The translations under genes were made by a program, and so were the position numbers. From positions 1 to 5,181 of the forward strand of contig CAYXGF010000082.1 of assembly GCA_964464465.1 (NCBI GenBank): 5,181 nt of DNA, read 5' to 3'. The notes beneath the pieces are model-generated. The model saw nothing but the letters and a program-made list of their open reading frames with translations, had not been told where the DNA came from and searched no databases. Numbering within the stretch: the stretch's first letter is position 1; the number at the start of each line of letters is the position of its first letter. Of this stretch, positions 1 through 5,181 are shown in pieces. Source of the DNA: UBA940 sp964464465. Its GTDB lineage: Bacteria; Bacteroidota; Bacteroidia; Bacteroidales; Rikenellaceae.

Positions 1-721
1 GCGAACGGCTCAGGCCGAGGCTGTCCACAAAACTGTTGGCGAATGCCACCCAGTCGATTTGCGGGTAGGCCGCGTGGTGGGCGTTGAAGTTGCCTGTCGC
101 GCCTCCGAATTTGGCGGGTACGGGTACGCCGCGCAACATATCGAGCTGTTTTTCGAGTCTTTCCACATATACCATCATCTCCTTGCCGAGCCGGGTGGGG
201 GATGCGGGCTGACCGTGCGTGCGTGCGAGCATCGGTATGTCCTGCCACTGTTCGGCAAGTGAGCGCAGTGTGTCCAGAAGCTGTTCCAGCAGCGGATAGT
301 AGACATCTTCCATGGCCGTGCGTATTGAGTACGGAGTGGCGGTGTTGTTGATGTCCTGCGACGTGAGTCCGAAGTGAACGAATTCCTTGACGGCTGAGAG
401 TCCGGCCGCATCCATCTTCTCCTTTATCAGATACTCCACCGCTTTGACATCGTGGTTTGTGGTCTTCTCAATCTCCTTGACGCGCAGCGCATCCTGCACC
501 GTGAAATTTTCGTATACGGCACGCAGAGTTGCGAAGTCCTTTTCGGTTACGCCGGCGAGGCCCGGAAGCGGCAGGCGGCACAGGGCTATGAAGTATTCCA
601 CCTCCACCAGGATTCGGAATCTTATCAGTGCGTATTCCGAGAAATATTCTTCAAGAGGCGACGATGCGCCGCGGTAACGTCCGTCTACGGGCGATATGGC
701 TGTGATGTTGCTGAGTTCCAT
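1..721 (-). CDS. purB: Adenylosuccinate lyase, N-terminal part (3' end outside window)
   Basis: Adenylosuccinate lyase acts twice in purine synthesis: it splits SAICAR into AICAR and fumarate, and adenylosuccinate into AMP and fumarate. It is a cytosolic homotetramer of the fumarase/aspartase superfamily. Reading leftward from the ATG at 721-719 gives 240 uninterrupted residues. The opening MELSNITAISPVDGRY closely matches the start of E. coli-type PurB, which fixes the start. Further family motifs are TTNHDVKAVEY (87-97), the TSQDINN loop (120-126), THGQPASP (168-175, with His169 in the place of the family's catalytic histidine) and GGATGNFNAH (206-215). About half of a typical 450-aa enzyme is present. 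The SSxMPxKxN superfamily signature should lie beyond the left edge. No frameshift or stop is seen. The gene is divergent from the antiporter gene and probably has its own promoter. The identification is secure; only the truncation limits it. Confidence 0.97.
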   Translation of the reverse strand, partial: MELSNITAISPVDGRYRGASSPLEEYFSEYALIRFRILVEVEYFIALCRLPLPGLAGVTEKDFATLRAVYENFTVQDALRVKEIEKTTNHDVKAVEYLIKEKMDAAGLSAVKEFVHFGLTSQDINNTATPYSIRTAMEDVYYPLLEQLLDTLRSLAEQWQDIPMLARTHGQPASPTRLGKEMMVYVERLEKQLDMLRGVPVPAKFGGATGNFNAHHAAYPQIDWVAFANSFVDSLGLSRS

Positions 722-879
722 TGGCAGTCTTTTTGTATAAATCGAGACAAATGTAGTCAAAAGAAACCGGAAATCGCGGCATGAATGTTAAAATTCGCCG
801 TTTTTTATCAACATTGCGGCTGCGATGCCGTGATGCCGGCTGATTCGCTGCTGCCGATTTCCAATACAGTTCGATTTAT
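722..879. other. Divergent intergenic spacer between purB and the antiporter gene
   Basis: This 158-bp spacer must carry promoters for both flanking genes. Its purB-proximal half is A/T-rich and contains the purB -7 candidate. The antiporter-proximal half is more GC-rich and offers only a weak match, TACAGTTC at 865-872, too close to the start codon to be convincing. I see no riboswitch-like conserved structure, no purine-box type repeat and no small gene. Confidence 0.6.
748..755 (-). promoter_or_regulatory. Candidate -7 element for purB
   Basis: The minus strand reads TACATTTG, a full match to the Bacteroidetes primary-sigma -7 consensus TAnnTTTG. It ends 26 bases before the purB ATG, so transcription would begin around 741 with a leader of about 20 nt. 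No TTTG is seen at the expected -33 spacing; that position is GC-rich. The call rests on the -7 match and its position only. Confidence 0.5.
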
Positions 880-1824
880 ATGAATGCAGTCTTGCTTGTC
901 GTCGGTCTCGTTCTGGTGCTGCTCGGGGCCGATTTTCTTACTGCCGGAGCTTCGCAGCTCGCACGCCGGTTCCGCATCTCGGAGTTCGTCATCGGGTTTA
1001 CTGTGGTAGCTGTCGGCACCTCGACGCCTGAGCTCGTTGTCAGCGTCATGTCGGCCTTGAAGGGGCATTCCGGTATGGCTGTCGGCAATGTGGTCGGCAG
1101 CAACATATTCAATACGTTCATGATACTGGGCGTTACGGCGCTCATATCGCCGCTGCCGCTCACTTCGTCGAATGTCCGCCGGGATATTCCGTTCGCGGTG
1201 CTCGCTTCCGCGGTCCTGTTCTTCATGTGTGCGGACCGGTGGATAGATTCGGCCCCGAATGTCATCTCCCGCAGCGACGGCCTTGTGCTTCTGTCGCTGT
1301 TCGTGACGTATATGGTGTATTCGGTCTATTCGGCACCCTCTCAGGAGGGGAGTGAGCCGGCTGCCGGTCTTGCGCCGGTCTGGAAAACGCTATTGAAGGC
1401 TGCGGCAGGACTGGCCGCGCTCGTATTCGGCGCGGAGCTGTTTACGGACAGCGCCATTGCCGTGGCCCGCAGCCTGAAAGTGAGCGAGTCGGTGATATCG
1501 GTGACGATAGTGGCGGCCGGAACGTCGGTCCCGGAACTGGCTGCATCCGTGACGGCGGCGGTCCGCGGACGCACCTCGCTTGCGCTGGGCGGTGTCGTCG
1601 GTTCGAACATCGTCAACATATTTCTTATTCTCGGACTCAGCTCGTCCATAGGGCCGCTGGCACTCGGCGGTGTGACGCAGTTCGACGTCCTGCTCGTCCT
1701 GGCTTCCTGCGTTATGCTGTTCCTGACGGCGTTCACATTCAGGAAATGGAGCCTGGACCGCTGGGAGGGCGCATGCTTCGTGGCCATATACATAGCCTAC
1801 ATGTTTTATCTGTTTTACAGGTGA
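880..1824 (+). CDS. YrbG-type sodium/calcium (CaCA family) antiporter
   Basis: This is an inner-membrane cation/Ca2+ exchanger of the CaCA superfamily, expected to export Ca2+ in exchange for Na+ or H+. The 314 residues are mostly hydrophobic and form two homologous halves, matching the usual 300-360 aa and about ten helices. The first alpha repeat carries VGTSTPEL (45-52, with Glu51) and GNVVGSNIFN (69-78). The second carries AGTSVPEL (213-220, with Glu219) and GGVVGSNIVN (237-246). The two glutamates and the paired SN motifs are the known ion-coordinating core. A hydrophilic linker lies at about 151-167 between the halves. The second repeat has Gly238 where the first has Asn70. The ATG at 880 starts directly on the first hydrophobic segment; no Shine-Dalgarno is seen, as is usual in this phylum. 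The gene stands alone, divergent from purB and convergent with dnaG. Ion specificity cannot be read from sequence, and K+-dependent exchange is also possible. Confidence 0.93.
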   Translation: MNAVLLVVGLVLVLLGADFLTAGASQLARRFRISEFVIGFTVVAVGTSTPELVVSVMSALKGHSGMAVGNVVGSNIFNTFMILGVTALISPLPLTSSNVRRDIPFAVLASAVLFFMCADRWIDSAPNVISRSDGLVLLSLFVTYMVYSVYSAPSQEGSEPAAGLAPVWKTLLKAAAGLAALVFGAELFTDSAIAVARSLKVSESVISVTIVAAGTSVPELAASVTAAVRGRTSLALGGVVGSNIVNIFLILGLSSSIGPLALGGVTQFDVLLVLASCVMLFLTAFTFRKWSLDRWEGACFVAIYIAYMFYLFYR

Positions 1825-2030
1825 CGGGCCTGAAAGTTGCCGGCGCCGCACTATCGCGGCACACGATTTGTTGTATTAAGTTTGTCCGGGGGAGGGATTT
1901 AAGGTAACTAATTCTTTTATCTTTGATATGAACTCGACGTATCTGTTTTGTTATATTTTCTGTTTGCACATCGTGGATACGGCCTCCTTTCAGTGAAGGC
2001 TGTGCCTCCCTTTCTCCGGACTTTTTCCCC
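1825..2030. other. Convergent gap between the antiporter gene and dnaG
   Basis: Both flanking genes end here, so terminators for each strand are expected, but no classical GC hairpin plus U-run stands out. The strongest small structures are GCCGC/GCGGC (1845-1849 with 1856-1860, 6-nt loop) after the antiporter gene and AGGC/GCCT (1997-2000 with 2004-2007, 3-nt loop) near the dnaG end. Neither is followed by a proper T-tract. Two plus-strand TAnnTTTG matches occur, at 1877-1884 and 1918-1925. A minus-strand reading frame across this gap also overlaps the antiporter gene and does not look like a real protein. Confidence 0.5.
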
Positions 2031-3983
2031 TTAGACGGTGATTCGTCCAAGCTTGTCCGATATCGCTTTCCGCTCCTTGTTTAGGGCCACTATTCTCAGC
2101 GCGGTTTCGGCCTTCTGCTCGTCGGTCGTCTGTCCGTCAAGCGAGTCTTTGAGTTCGGTTATCAGCGAGTCGATGATTGTGGATTTGTACAGCATCACGG
2201 CCCGGGGAATGGCTACGGAGAGCAGTTCAGCCTCGCTCTCGGTCTCAATGTCGTGCCGCTGCCATATTTTGCTCGGTGTGTAGGTCTCGTCCCACAGCAG
2301 CTCGGCCGAGACGTTGCATACATCGGCGTCGGCATTGTTGGTGAAGTGGTGTGCGGGAATCTCGACACCTGTTCCGGCCTGTTCGAACAGAGTGCGGTAG
2401 GTTTCGTATATGGTCCGGTACACCGGATTGCGGAACTGGCTGCCGATGTTCTGCAATTCGTCGGTTATGGTCTGCGCCACGTTCAGATAGACAGTCTCGC
2501 GTCCGTCCTTGAAACTGAAATTCATGTGACCGTATTTGAGCAGATATTTGGTGAGTTCCTTTTCGAGTTCGTCGGTGGAGCTTCCGGCCCTGAACGGGCC
2601 TGTGACGGCTGGTGTCTGGGGTGTTACGGCCTGCGGTGCCGCGGCCTGCCTGCGTATGTATTCCGCGGCCTCGCTGTCGCTGCTGTAAGTGATTCTCTTG
2701 CGGGCCACCTCGGCCGCAAGAACCTGCTCGTCGATGTTCATTATCCGCGCGCACTCCTTTATGTACATCGCACGCGGGATGGCGTCCGGTATTTCGGAGA
2801 TGGACTGCACCATGTCGCTTGTTACGGCGGCCCGTTTTATTATGTCGTCCCCGCACTCGCGCATCAGAAGTTTGGACTTGAATGTGATGAAGTCTTCCTC
2901 ATTGGCGCGGATGTAGTCCTGGACCTGCTGCGCGGTGTGCGACTTGGCGAAAGAGTCGGGGTCCTCGTCTTTCGGAAGCAGCACGACGCGGACGTTCATA
3001 CCCTCGCGCAGAATCATGTCGATACCGCGGAGCGCGGCCTTTATTCCGGCCGAGTCGCCGTCGTATATCACCGTGATGTTGTCGGTGAAGCGTTTGAGCA
3101 GCTTGACCTGTTCCGTGGTCAGCGAGGTGCCTGACGATGCCACTACGTTTTCCACTCCGGCCTGGTGCATGGAAATCACATCCGTGTATCCTTCCACCAG
3201 AATGGCGCATTGCAGCTGCGAGATTGCCTTCTTTGCGAAGAATATTCCGTAAAGGGTCATCTTCTTGGAGTATATCTCGCTTTCGGGCGAATTCTGATAT
3301 TTGGCCACCGTCTTGTCCGTGCGCAGCGTACGGCCGCCGAATGCCAGGACACGGCCGCTGATTGTGTGAATCGGGAACATCACCCTTTCGGAGAACCGGT
3401 CGAAGAGCTGTCCGTCATCACGTTTGATGGAGAGTCCCGTAGCGGTCAGAAATTCTTCCTTGTAACCGGCTCCGAGCGCCGCTTTCGTGAATGCCCCCCA
3501 TCTGGGACAGTATCCGAGCCCGAACTTCTCTATCGTGGCGTCTGTAAAGCCTCTCTCGTGAAAATAGCTGAGACCCACGCTTTTGCCTTCCGGAGTCGAG
3601 AGCGATTCCTTGAAGAAGTCGGCTGCGAAGCTGTTGAGAACCATCATGCTCTCGCGGTCGTCGTTTTTCTTTATATCCTCGTCCGAAAGTGCTTTTTCTT
3701 GAACCTCTATATTGTATTTTTTTGCAACTGTTTTCAGGGCCTCGACGTAGCTCATGCTCTCGTGCTCCATCACGAAGGTCACTGCGTTTCCGCCCTTGCC
3801 GCATCCGAAGCATTTGAACAGCCCCTTGGCCGGAGATACGACGAACGAAGGGGTTTTCTCGTTGTGGAACGGACAGCAAGCCTGATAGTTGGCACCTTTT
3901 TTGCGTAACGAGACGTAATCGCCGATAACGTCGACAATGTCCGCTGCGGCATATATTCTGTCTATTGTGGATTGGTCTATCAT
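2031..3983 (-). CDS. dnaG: DNA primase DnaG
   Basis: DnaG synthesises RNA primers at the replication fork together with the DnaB helicase. The 650-aa product shows the complete architecture. The N-terminal CHC2 zinc-binding domain has Cys37, His40, Cys58 and Cys61 (CPFH ... CFGC), which recognise the template. The RNA-polymerase core spans about 115-360 and includes ERVMFPI (199-205), RVLAFGGR (211-218) and KYQNSPESEIYSK (228-240). Its TOPRIM fold supplies the metal-binding acidic residues Glu264 (LVEGYTD), Asp308 and Asp310 (YDGDSAG), and Asp341 and Asp343 (DEDPDS). An Ala/Pro/Thr-rich linker at about 446-470 leads into a divergent helical C-terminal domain (about 470-650), the expected helicase-binding part. 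The protein is longer than E. coli DnaG (581 aa), mainly through the linker and C-terminal region. The ATG at 3983 gives the normal N-terminus (MIDQSTIDRI) ahead of the zinc domain. The gene is unlinked here to rpsU or rpoD. All catalytic residues appear intact. Confidence 0.99.
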   Translation of the reverse strand: MIDQSTIDRIYAAADIVDVIGDYVSLRKKGANYQACCPFHNEKTPSFVVSPAKGLFKCFGCGKGGNAVTFVMEHESMSYVEALKTVAKKYNIEVQEKALSDEDIKKNDDRESMMVLNSFAADFFKESLSTPEGKSVGLSYFHERGFTDATIEKFGLGYCPRWGAFTKAALGAGYKEEFLTATGLSIKRDDGQLFDRFSERVMFPIHTISGRVLAFGGRTLRTDKTVAKYQNSPESEIYSKKMTLYGIFFAKKAISQLQCAILVEGYTDVISMHQAGVENVVASSGTSLTTEQVKLLKRFTDNITVIYDGDSAGIKAALRGIDMILREGMNVRVVLLPKDEDPDSFAKSHTAQQVQDYIRANEEDFITFKSKLLMRECGDDIIKRAAVTSDMVQSISEIPDAIPRAMYIKECARIMNIDEQVLAAEVARKRITYSSDSEAAEYIRRQAAAPQAVTPQTPAVTGPFRAGSSTDELEKELTKYLLKYGHMNFSFKDGRETVYLNVAQTITDELQNIGSQFRNPVYRTIYETYRTLFEQAGTGVEIPAHHFTNNADADVCNVSAELLWDETYTPSKIWQRHDIETESEAELLSVAIPRAVMLYKSTIIDSLITELKDSLDGQTTDEQKAETALRIVALNKERKAISDKLGRITV

Positions 3984-4119
3984 GATGCCTTGTGAATGTC
4001 CTTCCGGAGACGAAAGAACGTGTGTTACAATAAATGCATTAATTTAATAGTTTTTTAACCGGATTTGCGTATATTTGCAAAAAGTTAAAAACAATAGATG
4101 ACGACACCCTGATTTTCTT
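3984..4119. other. A/T-rich spacer upstream of dnaG and downstream of tRNA-Arg
   Basis: This 136-bp spacer should hold the dnaG promoter on the minus strand. The best match there is TAACTTTT (plus 4079-4086), one base off TAnnTTTG and about 95 bases from the dnaG ATG, with no clear -33 partner. It overlaps the region of a perfect motif on the opposite strand. No hairpin terminator is visible after the tRNA. I see no protein gene in it. Confidence 0.5.
4070..4077 (+). promoter_or_regulatory. Perfect TAnnTTTG -7 motif pointing rightward
   Basis: The plus strand reads TATATTTG, a perfect Bacteroidetes -7 element in an A/T-rich setting. A transcript from it would begin near 4084, cross the tRNA-Arg gene in antisense and reach the regulator at 4259 with a leader of about 175 nt. 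A -33 TTTG is not present at 19-21 bp spacing, which weakens the call. It could be a distal promoter for the regulator, an antisense RNA start, or chance. Confidence 0.35.
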
Positions 4120-4194
4120 TGGTAGTCCCGACGGGAATCGAACCCATATCGTATGAACCGGAATCATATATTCTATCCATTGAACTACGGGACC
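4120..4194 (-). tRNA. tRNA-Arg (anticodon CCG)
   Basis: The minus strand folds as a standard 75-nt tRNA with the 3' CCA encoded. The acceptor stem GGTCCCG pairs with CGGGACT, so six pairs are canonical and the terminal 1-72 pair is G-U. The D stem is GTTC/GAAT with an 8-nt loop containing GG. The anticodon stem TATGA/TCATA holds loop TTCCGGT, giving anticodon CCG (plus 4159-4161), which reads the arginine codon CGG. A 4-nt variable region follows, then T stem ATGGG/CCCGT with loop TTCGAAT. Discriminator base A73 precedes CCA. The arm lengths and invariant bases are all normal. It sits alone between dnaG (same strand) and the regulator (opposite strand), with no integrase or repeated tRNA 3' end seen nearby. 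Confidence 0.97.
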
Positions 4195-4211
4195 AACGAG
4201 ATTTCAGAGTG

Positions 4212-4243
4212 CAAATGTGCAACAAATTTTATAAAAAAACTAA
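4212..4243 (-). promoter_or_regulatory. Candidate promoter of tRNA-Arg
   Basis: On the minus strand TTAG (plus 4243-4240) lies exactly 20 bases ahead of CACATTTG (plus 4219-4212). These match the Bacteroidetes -33 TTTG in three of four bases and the -7 TAnnTTTG in all but the first base. Transcription would start near 4204, about ten bases before the mature tRNA 5' end. The spacing and position fit well. The element overlaps the upstream region of the divergent regulator gene. Confidence 0.5.
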
Positions 4244-4251
4244 TTTTTTTA
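4232..4251. repeat. A/T-only inverted repeat upstream of the regulator
   Basis: TAAAAAAA and TTTTTTTA form a perfect 8-bp inverted repeat around a 4-base centre (CTAA). It ends seven bases before the regulator ATG and covers the -33 region proposed for tRNA-Arg. It could be an operator, an intrinsically bent promoter segment, or a by-product of A/T richness. A GC-free stem makes a terminator unlikely. Confidence 0.4.
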
Positions 4252-4258
4252 ATTCAAT

Positions 4259-4882
4259 ATGCAGGACGATTGGTTAAGGCTTGAAAAAGTAATCAAGTGG
4301 ACAGGGCTGTCGGTGAACTCGTTTGCCCGTGCTGTGGGTCTGAACAGGGCTGAAAATCTGTATCAGATAAAGAAAGGCAACAATGGAATCAGCCGCGATT
4401 TGGCTTTCCTCATATCAGCGAAGTATCCGCAGATAAGCAAGGGATGGGTGCTGACCGGCGAGGGAAACATGTTTACCAACGACTCGGTGCATGTGTGCTC
4501 GATACCGTACTACGATATGGATGTGATGAAGATAGTGCGCAATCCGGACGAATACCAGACCCGCAAGTTTATCTCGGTGCCTATGTTGGAGGATGCTGAC
4601 TTCGCGGCGGTGTACTATGGCGAGGGCATGCCTTCGAATGTCCCGTCCGGGGCTACCGTGGTGCTCAAACGCGAGACGTCGGACACTATAATTCCCGGCA
4701 GGGCGTACGTGGTGGTGTGCGACAAGATAACATTGCTGCGATACATACGCCGCGACGACGACAGTTCGCGCCTCAGACTGGTTGCCCAGGACCGTAACAT
4801 GTACGACGATGTCTGCATCGACGAGTCGCAAATTAAGGATTTATACGTGGTGCGTGGTGTGATTATAACGAAAACTGCTTAA
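4259..4882 (+). CDS. XRE-type HTH regulator with degenerate S24/LexA-like C-terminal domain
   Basis: This 207-aa protein resembles LexA/CI-type repressors common in Bacteroidetes. Residues about 5-70 form a helix-turn-helix DNA-binding domain: TGLSVNSFARAVGL, then the recognition-helix region NRAENLYQIKKGNNGISRDL, then KYPQISKGWVLTGEGNMF, a pattern typical of this group. After a linker (about 73-105), residues about 106-207 look like the S24 peptidase-like beta domain. The usual GDSM.P nucleophile motif is read here as GEGMPSNVP (121-129), so Gly123 stands where the catalytic Ser belongs. The segment VVVCDKITLLRYIRR (151-165) has Leu/Arg where LexA has its catalytic Lys. No Ala-Gly cleavage site is apparent in the linker. 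I infer a non-cleavable sensor or dimerisation domain. The ATG at 4259 follows an A/T-rich leader without Shine-Dalgarno. The gene is 35 bp upstream of ribE on the same strand, so a link to riboflavin is possible but unproven. Its target and signal are unknown. Confidence 0.8.
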   Translation: MQDDWLRLEKVIKWTGLSVNSFARAVGLNRAENLYQIKKGNNGISRDLAFLISAKYPQISKGWVLTGEGNMFTNDSVHVCSIPYYDMDVMKIVRNPDEYQTRKFISVPMLEDADFAAVYYGEGMPSNVPSGATVVLKRETSDTIIPGRAYVVVCDKITLLRYIRRDDDSSRLRLVAQDRNMYDDVCIDESQIKDLYVVRGVIITKTA

Positions 4883-4887
4883 ATTTG
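4880..4887 (+). promoter_or_regulatory. Candidate -7 element for ribE
   Basis: TAAATTTG is a full match to TAnnTTTG and begins on the TAA stop codon of the upstream regulator. Transcription would start near 4893, leaving a leader of about 25 nt before ribE. There is no TTTG at the -33 position, where GGTG/GTGT is found instead. It may let ribE be transcribed apart from the regulator, but read-through from upstream is equally possible. Confidence 0.4.
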
Positions 4888-4916
4888 CCTTTGCTAACAA
4901 ACAAAAGTCAAGGCAA
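4885..4916 (+). repeat. Inverted repeat in the ribE leader
   Basis: TTGCCTT (4885-4891) and AAGGCAA (4910-4916) are perfectly complementary 7-base arms around an 18-base A-rich loop. The right arm ends one base before the ribE ATG. As DNA it may be a protein-binding site, since it follows the proposed -7 element. As RNA it could form only if transcription enters from upstream, because the proposed local start lies inside the repeat. No T-tract follows, so it is not a classical terminator. Confidence 0.45.
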
Positions 4917-4917
4917 T

Positions 4918-5181
4918 ATGTTTTCAGGAATAGTAGAAGCTACTGCACGGGTTGTCTGTGTCAGAGAGGAGCAGAGCAACAGACATTTTACACTCAGGGC
5001 GCCTTTCACCTCCGAGTTGAAGATAGACCAGAGCATATCCCATAACGGGGTATGTCTCACGGTCGTGGATATAACCGGCGACACTTATACGGTGACAGCC
5101 ATGCACGAGACGCTGATAAAGAGCAATCTGTCGGACTGGAAGGTCGGGGACGAGGTCAATGTCGAGCGCAGCATGAAGCCC
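4918..5181 (+). CDS. ribE: Riboflavin synthase alpha subunit, N-terminal part (runs off window)
   Basis: Riboflavin synthase dismutates two 6,7-dimethyl-8-ribityllumazine molecules into riboflavin and a pyrimidinedione, the last step of vitamin B2 synthesis. The cytosolic enzyme is a homotrimer, each chain made of two similar beta barrels. The 88 codons present form the N-terminal barrel. It opens MFSGIVEATARV, the conserved start of the family (E. coli MFTGIVQGTAKL), which fixes the ATG. The lumazine-binding motif SHNGVCLTVVDI (41-52) is followed by YTVTAMHETLIKSNL (57-71) and KVGDEVNVERSMKP (75-88), all aligned without gaps of note. The second barrel lies past the right edge. No FMN riboswitch is visible in the short upstream gap. 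The upstream neighbour is the HTH/S24-like regulator, 35 bp away on the same strand. The gene is also called ribC in some genomes. The identification is firm. Confidence 0.95.
   Translation, partial: MFSGIVEATARVVCVREEQSNRHFTLRAPFTSELKIDQSISHNGVCLTVVDITGDTYTVTAMHETLIKSNLSDWKVGDEVNVERSMKP

Noticed and set aside
865..872. TACAGTTC as the antiporter promoter -7
   Set aside because: It matches only four of six fixed bases, lacks a -33 box, and would place the transcript start on the start codon.
1845..1860. GCCGC/GCGGC hairpin as the antiporter terminator
   Set aside because: The stem is only 5 bp and no T-tract follows; the next bases are ACACGATTTG.
1997..2007. AGGC-TGT-GCCT hairpin as a dnaG terminator
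   Set aside because: A 4-bp stem is too short and no U-run follows on the minus strand.
1739..2050. 103-aa minus-strand reading frame spanning the convergent gap
   Set aside because: It overlaps both the antiporter 3' end and the dnaG 3' end, has a low-complexity basic start, resembles no family I know, and lacks a promoter-like motif upstream.
2253..3134. 293-aa plus-strand reading frame opposite dnaG
   Set aside because: It lies wholly antisense to well-conserved dnaG codons, and its composition is what a GC-rich gene gives in a shadow frame.
3165..3908. 247-aa plus-strand reading frame opposite the dnaG 5' half
   Set aside because: It is antisense to the zinc-binding and TOPRIM coding parts of dnaG, with no recognisable domain.
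4120..4258. tRNA-Arg as an integration site with the phage-like repressor as an element remnant
   Set aside because: No integrase, no second copy of the tRNA 3' end and no change of base composition is visible. The regulator type is also found in ordinary chromosomal settings, and ribE follows directly.
4883..4917. FMN riboswitch upstream of ribE
   Set aside because: The gap is only 35 bp and lacks the multi-stem conserved core of an RFN element.

Overview
The window reads as a chromosomal housekeeping stretch from a member of the Bacteroidota, most likely the order Bacteroidales. The basis is the protein character (a PurB that opens like the E. coli enzyme, a long DnaG, a Bacteroidetes-style XRE/S24 regulator), start codons without recognisable Shine-Dalgarno sequences behind A/T-rich leaders, and several intergenic copies of TAnnTTTG, the -7 element of the Bacteroidetes primary sigma factor. 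The coding DNA is fairly GC-rich, which would suit an Alistipes-like or Muribaculaceae-like genome better than a classical Bacteroides. That finer placement is a guess.

Layout. Positions 1-721 (minus) hold the N-terminal 240 residues of adenylosuccinate lyase (purB), cut by the left edge. A 158-bp divergent spacer separates it from a complete YrbG-type sodium/calcium antiporter gene (880-1824, plus). A convergent gap of about 206 bp follows, then a complete DNA primase gene, dnaG (2031-3983, minus). The 275-bp stretch between dnaG and the next protein gene contains one tRNA-Arg(CCG) gene (4120-4194, minus). Positions 4259-4882 (plus) encode a 207-aa HTH plus S24/LexA-like regulator whose peptidase site appears dead. 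Riboflavin synthase (ribE, from 4918, plus) starts 35 bp later and runs off the right edge after 88 codons.

The genes do not form one pathway. They are separate core functions: purine synthesis, ion homeostasis, replication priming, arginine translation and riboflavin synthesis. Only the regulator and ribE are candidates for co-transcription, and ribE also has a possible promoter of its own across the regulator stop codon.

I found no mobile element, CRISPR array, toxin-antitoxin pair, defence locus or obviously new system. The best leads are the catalytically degenerate S24 domain beside ribE, an inverted repeat ending one base before the ribE start codon, and an orphan promoter-like motif facing antisense through the tRNA gene.
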